Source: a virus
IMG/VR virus record: IMGVR_UViG_3300007346_000270
Location: 1-23,090 of that record
Strand: one strand, 5' to 3'
DNA: 23,090 nucleotides
In this document: positions 7,913 through 14,213 of the stretch, in pieces
Layout of the letters: each line of letters begins with the position of its first letter
How positions within the stretch are numbered: the stretch's first letter is position 1
Translations under genes and position numbers: made by a program
The notes under the pieces: model-generated
Told to the model about the DNA's origin: nothing
Seen by the model: only the letters and a program-made list of their open reading frames with translations
The model's database searches: none

Positions 7913-8473
7913 TTAATAATTTTCGTCATATTCTTCATCATACTCATCAGGGTCAAAACCAGATTGTTTTCTCTCAAAATCTTCTGTATCTATACCTAAT
8001 TCGTAAGCTCTACCTTCTTCAAATGCTTTATGATAAGTTTCCTCTGAACCTTCAGAATAACCTTCTTGATAACCTTTTTCAAGTCCATCACTATAACCCT
8101 CTTCATATGAATTATCCATTATTTCTCGTTCACGTTCTCTAAACTCATATTCTAAATCTTCTCTTGATTCACCTGAACTTGCACCTTCATTATAACCCTC
8201 TTCATAACCAGCATTCAAGCCCCTTTGGTGTCCTGCATCAAAAGATATTTCTGATAAACCATATAATGATGATAATAGATCTTTTAATTTATCTTTTGTT
8301 AAACCAAGATTATATATAGAATTGATTAAATAACTTTTGTTACCTAAACTATGGTATCCAAAATCTACTAAACCACTTAATTCTTGGGAAATTTCAGATT
8401 TACTCATTGGGTTTACATCAGAAGTCCAATCAAAATCATTTTCTTTTAGTATTTTCTTAATTAAATTTTTCAT
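7913..8473 (-). CDS. NDFDW-motif protein with targeting-like N-terminus and GYxEG repeats
   Basis: This encodes 186 residues. The N-terminus MKNLIKKILKENDFDW combines a basic amphipathic peptide ending in L-K-E (9-11) with the NDFDW motif (12-16) found at each module junction of the divergent 1072-residue protein. Residues about 75-165 contain YEEGYNEG, YEEGYSDG, YQEGYSEG and related Gly-Tyr-Glu repeats, like those of Yae1-type and other coiled acidic proteins. The tail is very acidic (DPDEYDEEYDENY). Expression is from a minus-strand ATATTTAT element 11 nt upstream, back to back with the polyprotein gene. I infer an internal head protein cleaved after Glu11. The function of the mature part is unknown. 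Confidence 0.65.
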   Translation of the reverse strand: MKNLIKKILKENDFDWTSDVNPMSKSEISQELSGLVDFGYHSLGNKSYLINSIYNLGLTKDKLKDLLSSLYGLSEISFDAGHQRGLNAGYEEGYNEGASSGESREDLEYEFREREREIMDNSYEEGYSDGLEKGYQEGYSEGSEETYHKAFEEGRAYELGIDTEDFERKQSGFDPDEYDEEYDENY

Positions 8474-8474
8474 G

Positions 8475-8492
8475 ATATTTATTAATAAATAT
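8475..8492. promoter_or_regulatory. 18-bp palindrome with a minus-strand promoter-like element
   Basis: ATATTTATTAATAAATAT is perfectly palindromic. The minus-strand ATATTTAT corresponds to 8485-8492, 11 nt before the ATG at 8473. The plus-strand half begins the 16-nt string GATATTTATTAATAAA (8474-8489), which recurs at 4038-4053 and 11758-11773. Confidence 0.5.
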
Positions 8493-8496
8493 TAAG

Positions 8497-8504
8497 ATAT
8501 TTAT
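8497..8504 (+). promoter_or_regulatory. Promoter-like element of the polyprotein gene
   Basis: GATATTTATA ends 4 nt before the ATG at 8509. If this is the -10 core, the transcript would start at or next to the start codon. Confidence 0.5.
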
Positions 8505-8508
8505 AAAT

Positions 8509-11500
8509 ATGAAGATAAACGAGAAAGAAATTGAACAAGCATCTAAAGATATAGATTTATCTGGTTTTAAGATGCAAGACAATCTTAACCCAAAGATATG
8601 GGATAAAGACCAAAAAATGAAATCTGAGGTTAAAAAAAATCTATTAAAAATAGCTGACGATTATTTTGAATCTTTGGAATTACCTGGGGTAGATATTGAA
8701 GATGTTACCATGACAGGTTCTTTGGCTAACTATAATTGGTCCAAATATTCTGATGTAGATTTACATATCGTAGTGGATTATGATGATTTACCAATGGAAC
8801 GTGATTTGGTTCAAGATTTTCTTAAATCTAAAAGTTCTGCTTGGAATAAAGAACATGATGTAACGATTTATGGTTATGACGTTGAATTATATGTTCAAGA
8901 TATTAACGAACCACACCATTCAACGGGTGTTTATTCTGTGTTAAATAACGAATGGAATATTAAACCAGAAAAAAAGAAAATCAGTATCGATGATAAGTCG
9001 GTTAAAGATAAAGCAAATCTTTTAATGGATAGAATAGAAGATATCTATGATGAGATGGATGAGGTTGAAAATGAAACTACTGTTAAACGTGTTGATAAAT
9101 TAACTGATAAAATTAAGAAAATGCGTCAATCTGGTTTGGATAAGGGTGGTGAATTTTCTGTTGAAAATATGGTTTTCAAGGTTTTACGTAGAAATGGTAT
9201 GTTGGATAGGTTATATGACATTAAAACCGTTGCTTACGATAAATCAGTTACTTTAGAATCAATAAACGAGAGTGATTTTGATTGGACAGAAAACTTACCT
9301 GATATATTAAGTCATAATGAAGATTGGATTTTGGTAAATGACGTAAACCCAAGTAGTATTGAAGAGGGTATAGAGATGCAAGAATTTTTATTTAAGTTAG
9401 GTTATAAATGGAATGCTGGTGAGTTAAAACACAATAAAATCTATATGATGTTTCATTACAATAAAAAACATAGTGAAAATGAATTACTTTATCTCGAATA
9501 TAAAGGAAAAGAAATAGGGTTGGGTAATGAATATTTGGATCCTAATAACACTATGTATCAATACCGAAAATTCCCTAAAATTTATTATTGGAGTAAAGTA
9601 AAACCAAACAGAATAACAGAATCTAATGACTTTGATTGGGCAAAGGATATACCTATAACTTACATCCATATAGCTAACGATATGTACAGAAAGTCTGAAG
9701 GTGCTTTTCCGTTTGATAGTGAGAAAATGTCTTTTTCGACTTACGTAACCAAAGAGTATGGTGTTGATGACAAGGATATCATACATAAAGTTTGGCGTAA
9801 ATATAGGTTTTTAATGGGTTGGGATAGGAAAGATTTATCAGAATCTAATGACTTTGATTGGACAAAGGATATAAAACCAATTGTGTCAGTAGGTGATGTA
9901 TTTCACACTAGAACAGATTTTACACCTAAAGATTTGAATGCTGAGGTTACTTTTGAAATTGTTGATATATCACCTGATGGTAAATGGGTTAGATTTGCAC
10001 ACCATAAAGGTTCAATGGATAGAGGAACTTATATCGATATTGATAGAATCAATAAACATACTATGTCCATGGGTTGGGATAGGTATGGTTATAATGGAGC
10101 TAACTCAACAGATATCAACCAAGTTTTAAAAAACATAAATACTGGTTTTTGGAAAAGGGTTAATGTACCTGGTTATCTACAAAGAAACCCCGAAGAATAT
10201 GATAGATTAATAAAATTAGGTAGTAATATAAACGAATCCAACGATTTTGATTGGGCTAAAGATATTCAACCTGAACCTGAAACACCTGAAGATAAGATTC
10301 ATGTTGGTGCTGTATATAGAGTTAACCCAAACAGAAATATTCCGTCTATAGATATGTTACTTAAAGTATATAAAGTTGATAGAGATGTCCATTATGAGAT
10401 AATTGTATCTAACGATGAGGATGAACTTATTGGTGAAAAAAGTTATGTTAGATACAATGAGGCTGTAGGATTATTAAAACCTAAAAAAACTTATGTCCAT
10501 AATGGAGATGGTTCTATGACCGAAAAAGAGTTGGAACCTTATTGGTTATATTTACCATACCACTCGGAACACATAACAGAATCCAATGATTTTGATTGGA
10601 TTACTGACATACCAGCAAAAAGCCCTTATAGATACTTTGAGATATATGCTTGTTGGAATTCTTTCTATGATGAAGAAACAGGTGAAGATGAGTGTACAGA
10701 TGGTGGTTCTTATTTTGTTAAAATACCTGAACATGTTGTAGATGAAATATGGGATTACACAGCTGAAGACCAATATTATGCTGGACCTGGTGATGAAGGT
10801 GAAGATGTTATTGAGTGGTGTATTGAGAATAATTTAATAAATGGTGATGATGTAGATATGTTTGACTACGTTACCGAATTGAGTGAAACTGATTATTGTA
10901 ACTCTTGGGGTAAATGGAATCCAAATGATGAGGGTTTGTGTTGGTCATCAGTTAATGAATCTAACGAATTTGATTGGATAAATGATATTGATGATAGTAA
11001 ACCACAAAAAGGAACTGCTTGGGCAATAACAGGTATTAAGAATGAGACTGACTCTATCCAATGTCAGGAATTCTTATTTAATCTTGGTTTTGAATGGGGT
11101 CTCGGTAAAATTATTAATAATAATTCTAAATATATAAGACGAATATCTTCTATTTGGGAAGATGATATCAGAAAACATAGAATTACCTATGGTAGTAATT
11201 TAAGTTCTGATTTTGATAAACTTATACAAAGAACCAAAGAAAAATCTAACCAAAATAAATTATATCATTATGAATGGGTTAACGGTGAAACAAAATTAAA
11301 AGATATTATTTATTTAACTGATAACATAAACGAATCCAATGATTTTGATTGGACTAGGGACATTCAAGTAACCCCAATAGACAATGGACCAATATGTGAA
11401 GCATTGTATGGTGAAGTTGTTAGATATTTTAGAAATAAACAACCAATAAGTTATGGAGATTACTATTATAGTATGGATGGATATAGTGGGACTATAGTGT

Positions 11501-11727
11501 GGGGATTTAATGATACTGATGAATATGTGGTTTATGCAACACCTTATTGGGAAGGTGAATGTGAGTTAAATATTGATATTCAAGGTGATATGGGTGATTA
11601 TGAAACATTAGATTATATTGAATTACCTAAATTTGAATATGTTGAAGCATTACATCAATGGTTAGAAAATGAATACCCAAAAATAGTAGTAAAAAGGATT
11701 AAAGACTTAGGTCCTTTACCTGAATAA
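8509..11727 (+). CDS. Nucleotidyltransferase-headed modular polyprotein, predicted prohead-protease substrate
   Basis: This encodes 1072 residues. Residues 1-254 contain a minimal nucleotidyltransferase core, with MTGSLANYNWSKYSDVDLHI giving Gly70-Ser71 and Asp82-x-Asp84. Glu126 in DVELYV, or nearby Asp124, is the likely third carboxylate. Seven junctions follow, each (I/L/V)-(N/T/S)-E then S(N)(D/E)FDW, with the Glu at 254, 371, 445, 576, 691, 817 and 942. They divide the chain into modules of 117, 74, 131, 115, 126, 125 and 130 residues. Modules 255-371 and 818-942 are paralogous (QEFLFKLGYKW versus QEFLFNLGFEW). The other modules are not recognised. Glu followed by Ser fits T4 gp21-type cleavage, (L/I)-x-E. 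The stand-alone genes at 7913-8473 and 16114-16476 carry the same NDFDW near their N-termini. I infer that the protein is packaged and cut into eight proteins. An uncut tandem-repeat protein is the alternative. Confidence 0.75.
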   Translation: MKINEKEIEQASKDIDLSGFKMQDNLNPKIWDKDQKMKSEVKKNLLKIADDYFESLELPGVDIEDVTMTGSLANYNWSKYSDVDLHIVVDYDDLPMERDLVQDFLKSKSSAWNKEHDVTIYGYDVELYVQDINEPHHSTGVYSVLNNEWNIKPEKKKISIDDKSVKDKANLLMDRIEDIYDEMDEVENETTVKRVDKLTDKIKKMRQSGLDKGGEFSVENMVFKVLRRNGMLDRLYDIKTVAYDKSVTLESINESDFDWTENLPDILSHNEDWILVNDVNPSSIEEGIEMQEFLFKLGYKWNAGELKHNKIYMMFHYNKKHSENELLYLEYKGKEIGLGNEYLDPNNTMYQYRKFPKIYYWSKVKPNRITESNDFDWAKDIPITYIHIANDMYRKSEGAFPFDSEKMSFSTYVTKEYGVDDKDIIHKVWRKYRFLMGWDRKDLSESNDFDWTKDIKPIVSVGDVFHTRTDFTPKDLNAEVTFEIVDISPDGKWVRFAHHKGSMDRGTYIDIDRINKHTMSMGWDRYGYNGANSTDINQVLKNINTGFWKRVNVPGYLQRNPEEYDRLIKLGSNINESNDFDWAKDIQPEPETPEDKIHVGAVYRVNPNRNIPSIDMLLKVYKVDRDVHYEIIVSNDEDELIGEKSYVRYNEAVGLLKPKKTYVHNGDGSMTEKELEPYWLYLPYHSEHITESNDFDWITDIPAKSPYRYFEIYACWNSFYDEETGEDECTDGGSYFVKIPEHVVDEIWDYTAEDQYYAGPGDEGEDVIEWCIENNLINGDDVDMFDYVTELSETDYCNSWGKWNPNDEGLCWSSVNESNEFDWINDIDDSKPQKGTAWAITGIKNETDSIQCQEFLFNLGFEWGLGKIINNNSKYIRRISSIWEDDIRKHRITYGSNLSSDFDKLIQRTKEKSNQNKLYHYEWVNGETKLKDIIYLTDNINESNDFDWTRDIQVTPIDNGPICEALYGEVVRYFRNKQPISYGDYYYSMDGYSGTIVWGFNDTDEYVVYATPYWEGECELNIDIQGDMGDYETLDYIELPKFEYVEALHQWLENEYPKIVVKRIKDLGPLPE
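9618..9651 (+). repeat. 34-nt direct repeat, copy 1
   Basis: This is identical to 9840-9873 except for one G/A difference (GATTGGGC versus GATTGGAC). It spans the junction between modules. The copies are 222 bp (74 codons) apart, so recombination between them would remove one module in frame. Confidence 0.85.
9840..9873 (+). repeat. 34-nt direct repeat, copy 2
   Basis: This is the second copy of the junction repeat at 9618-9651, with one mismatch. Confidence 0.85.
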
Positions 11728-11758
11728 TAAAAAAAAAGTAAATTTAACAATAATAAAG

Positions 11759-11766
11759 ATATTTAT
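11759..11766 (+). promoter_or_regulatory. Promoter-like element of the 11.8-16.0 kb operon
   Basis: GATATTTATTAATAAA (11758-11773) lies 18 nt before the ATG at 11785 and is identical over 16 nt to 4038-4053 and 8474-8489. The four genes behind it have no copy of their own and end at the terminator at 16056-16090. Confidence 0.55.
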
Positions 11767-11784
11767 TAATAAAAACAAAAAATT

Positions 11785-12072
11785 ATGGATAGTTATTCAG
11801 TATTACATGGAGTATCAGACGCTGTTTATTCAGCATACACATATTATCAAATATATGTAGATACTTCTTCTACCTTTGTTTATAAAGGTGTGTCAATGGT
11901 AGGACCAACAGGTGGGCCTATTGTATTAAATTTAGTAGTTAATTCAGCTTCAGATATAGCTGGTAGTACAGATATATTACTATTAGGTAAGAAAAAACCA
12001 GAAGCATTCCATAGAGGACCTGCTGGAACAAATGGTTTAAATAGTGATGGTACTTGGTCTATAAAAGGATAA
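11785..12072 (+). CDS. Small putative structural protein
   Basis: This encodes 95 residues, neutral, rich in Ser, Thr, Gly and Tyr with beta-strand character: SVLHGVSDAVYSAYTYYQIYVDTSSTF, then VYKGVSMVGPTGGPIVLNLVV and ILLLGKKKP. The C-terminus is loop-like (HRGPAGTNGLNSDGTWSIKG). There is no membrane segment or signal peptide. The composition and position at the head of a virion-gene operon suggest a small abundant structural protein, such as a head decoration or tail component. No specific family is recognised. Confidence 0.55.
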   Translation: MDSYSVLHGVSDAVYSAYTYYQIYVDTSSTFVYKGVSMVGPTGGPIVLNLVVNSASDIAGSTDILLLGKKKPEAFHRGPAGTNGLNSDGTWSIKG

Positions 12073-12093
12073 TAAAAAAAATAAAATAATAAT

Positions 12094-13785
12094 ATGAAAA
12101 AAAGTACATTAAATAGAATGTTAGAATTAGCTGACATTAAACCAACATTAAAAGAGAATAAATTAGAAATATCTAGTTTTGGTTTGGTTAAGGAGGCGGT
12201 TAATGGTAAAACATATGCTATAGTTAGAGAAGGTAAAAAATATTTTATTAAAGAAGCTAACACTAAACAAAACCTAACCGAATCTGATTTTGACTATGTT
12301 GGTGGTTTAAGTAATAAAGGTAAAAAATATTACCACTCTTTTAGTGAGGCAACAAAACAATTAAATTTAGTTTTTGAGGAAATTAATAATCATTATGATG
12401 TTAATTTTATTAATATTTTAGAATCTGATGATGTTTTATCAGAAAAAAAATATGTATTGAAATTAAATAAAAAGAAAAAAGAAGAACCAACTGAAGAACC
12501 TAGTTTTGATATGGGTACTGAAGAAGGTGGTGATACTGAAGAAGAAGAATCGTTTGATTTTGGTGATGAATCATCTGAAGAAGGTGGTGATGAAGAATTT
12601 GACTTTGGTGATGAATCGTCTGAAGAAGGTGGTGATGAATTTGATTTTGGTGATGAAGGGGAAGAAGATACTGAAGAAACTGATGATGAATTTGATTTTG
12701 GTGATGAAGGGGAAGAAGATACTGAATCTGTTGATAATCAAGAAGAAGGTGGTGATAACATCAAAGATATCCAAAGTACAACAGGTAAACTAGGTCAACA
12801 ACTTAGAGATGTTGAGGATTTATCGTCTGATATGAAAAAATGGGTTGCTAAATCTGTATTAGCGGCTTTAGATTTAGATAATATGGATTCTAATGATAAA
12901 GATGATGTATTAGATACTATTAAAGATAGTGGTAATAAAGAACAAGAAGTAGAAGAATCTTATGATTCTTATATGGATGATAAAGAATATGATGATTACG
13001 ATTCTTATATGGGTGAATATCCAGCTGGTTATTTAGGACACCTATCTAATGACCAAGTAGAGGAATCTTATGATTCTTATATGGAAGAAGATAACCCAAA
13101 TATTGGTGGTGATGAAGAATTAGAAGATGATATGTTATTGTTGGATGATGAGTTATATTCTGATGAAGAAAAAGAGACATTATACCCACAAAGAGCAAAC
13201 AAATATAGACCATCAGCATCTGAAAGAGCAAGAAGACAAGCTGATAGAGATATTACAAAACATTTTCATAGAAATGCAGAACCTGGATACGATTCAAAAC
13301 CTGTAGAAAAATGGGCAAAACATAAATTACCATATGATACAAGATTTGACTCTTTAGAAGAAGATGATGATATTTTCTCAAAAAAAGATATTGATATGAA
13401 TGCAGAACCAAAAACAAGACCTACAACAAGACCTTCTGAACCTGGTGTTAAACCTGATAGAGGTCCTGGAAGAGAAAAACCTTCAAGAAGACCATTTAGA
13501 GTTCCACCTAAAATCGACCCAAATGATCCTGATGCACAACCAGCACCAAAAGCTAGAAGACGTGAATATGATACATATATGGATGATGTAAGGATGGCAC
13601 CATCTCCAGCACCAGCAAGACCAAAAACATCACCAAATCCTGATGTTAAACCTGGTAAACCTGGAACTGATAGACCAAGTCCTTCAAGAAGACCTTTTAG
13701 AGTTCCACCAAAAATAGATCCAAACGACCCTGATGCACAACCAGCACCAAAAGCTGATTACGATTCAGACGTTGAATTCGAATAA
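12094..13785 (+). CDS. Large acidic repeat-rich protein, candidate head-core or scaffold component
   Basis: This encodes 563 residues. Residues 1-63 end in LTE-S followed by DFDY (64-68), a diverged copy of the polyprotein junction. Residues 52-54 (IKE) and 19-21 (LKE) are further possible protease sites. A folded-looking part (64-125) is followed by an acidic run with four FDFGDE repeats (starting 154, 169, 183, 200). Next come VEE-SYDSYM at 286 and 322, then a Pro/Arg-rich tail with a 25-residue repeat copied exactly at 463-487 and 530-554. Extreme acidity, multiple candidate protease sites and lack of a stable-looking fold are typical of phage prohead core proteins. That role is inference. 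Compositional bias is strong compared with neighbours. Confidence 0.6.
   Translation: MKKSTLNRMLELADIKPTLKENKLEISSFGLVKEAVNGKTYAIVREGKKYFIKEANTKQNLTESDFDYVGGLSNKGKKYYHSFSEATKQLNLVFEEINNHYDVNFINILESDDVLSEKKYVLKLNKKKKEEPTEEPSFDMGTEEGGDTEEEESFDFGDESSEEGGDEEFDFGDESSEEGGDEFDFGDEGEEDTEETDDEFDFGDEGEEDTESVDNQEEGGDNIKDIQSTTGKLGQQLRDVEDLSSDMKKWVAKSVLAALDLDNMDSNDKDDVLDTIKDSGNKEQEVEESYDSYMDDKEYDDYDSYMGEYPAGYLGHLSNDQVEESYDSYMEEDNPNIGGDEELEDDMLLLDDELYSDEEKETLYPQRANKYRPSASERARRQADRDITKHFHRNAEPGYDSKPVEKWAKHKLPYDTRFDSLEEDDDIFSKKDIDMNAEPKTRPTTRPSEPGVKPDRGPGREKPSRRPFRVPPKIDPNDPDAQPAPKARRREYDTYMDDVRMAPSPAPARPKTSPNPDVKPGKPGTDRPSPSRRPFRVPPKIDPNDPDAQPAPKADYDSDVEFE
12553..12708 (+). repeat. Acidic FDFGDE repeats
   Basis: This holds four copies of FDFGDE separated by 9-12 Glu/Ser/Gly/Asp/Thr residues, within the 563-residue protein. 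The DNA is a run of GAA, GAT and GGT codons, prone to slippage. Confidence 0.85.
13480..13554 (+). repeat. 75-nt coding repeat, copy 1
   Basis: This encodes 25 residues starting PSRRPFRVPPKIDPNDPDAQ. It is identical at the protein level to 13681-13755. The six nucleotide differences are all third-position synonymous changes. Confidence 0.9.
13681..13755 (+). repeat. 75-nt coding repeat, copy 2
   Basis: This is the second copy of the repeat at 13480-13554, 201 bp (67 codons) downstream in the same frame, directly before the acidic C-terminus DYDSDVEFE. Confidence 0.9.
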
Positions 13786-13807
13786 AAATAGATTAAAAAG
13801 GTTTTAT

Positions 13808-14206
13808 ATGTATTTAATTTACATAAATAGAATTGGTACAACATTTAAAGGTGAACATATATTCGAATTCTTATTCTCTGATTCAACAGAATGGGAATGG
13901 GATGGTGGTTGGTATGAATCGTCAGTTATGACCGACACAAGAGAATTAGCACCAGACGAACATATTATTAAATTAGTTGGGACATTGAAAACTTATTTAT
14001 TTGATATGGAATTAGTTCAAGAAGATGGTGTTAGAGACATATATAATGCTGTTGAAGGTATTATAGCCTTAGGTTGGGAAAAGTTAGAAGAGGATGGAGA
14101 TATACCCGAAAAACGTAGAATATTTAAGTTTGGTGACACAAAAGAATCTGTTGATGCACAACTTTATGAATATGATTTAGCATTAAAATATAAAGAAAAT
14201 AAATAA
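13808..14206 (+). CDS. Conserved-looking small phage protein, unknown function
   Basis: This encodes 132 residues from the ATG at 13808 (MYLIYINRIG). An upstream in-frame start at 13733 would lie inside the repeat region of the preceding gene and is rejected. The sequence looks like a compact alpha/beta domain: IYINRIGTTFKGEHIFEFLFSD, EWEWDGGWYES, HIIKLVGTLKTYLFDMELVQ, a DAVEGIIALGWEKL-like helix and FKFGDTKESV. It resembles proteins I have seen in T4-like phage structural clusters, but I cannot name it. It sits between the acidic repeat protein and the 600-residue protein in one operon. Confidence 0.6.
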   Translation: MYLIYINRIGTTFKGEHIFEFLFSDSTEWEWDGGWYESSVMTDTRELAPDEHIIKLVGTLKTYLFDMELVQEDGVRDIYNAVEGIIALGWEKLEEDGDIPEKRRIFKFGDTKESVDAQLYEYDLALKYKENK

Positions 14207-14213
14207 AATAGTA

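Larger units (their letters stand above)
9262..11352 (+). repeat. Seven interspersed junction repeats encoding (I/L/V)xE-S(N)DFDW
   Basis: The junctions lie at 9262-9285, 9613-9639, 9835-9861, 10228-10254, 10573-10599, 10951-10977 and 11326-11352. Encoded motifs are INE-SDFDW, ITE-SNDFDW, LSE-SNDFDW, INE-SNDFDW, ITE-SNDFDW, VNE-SNEFDW and INE-SNDFDW. Glu and the following Ser are invariant. The residue before Glu is always Asn, Thr or Ser. Confidence 0.9.

Noticed and set aside
8502-8509. T4 late promoter TATAAATA before the polyprotein
   Set aside because: It overlaps the start codon itself and arises from the neighbouring ATATTTATAAATATG. The sense-strand element seen repeatedly is ATATTTAT.
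10879-10890. Extra protease site LSE-T at residues 791-794 of the polyprotein
   Set aside because: It is followed by TDYCNS rather than S(N)DFDW and would split a module of normal size. It is probably chance.
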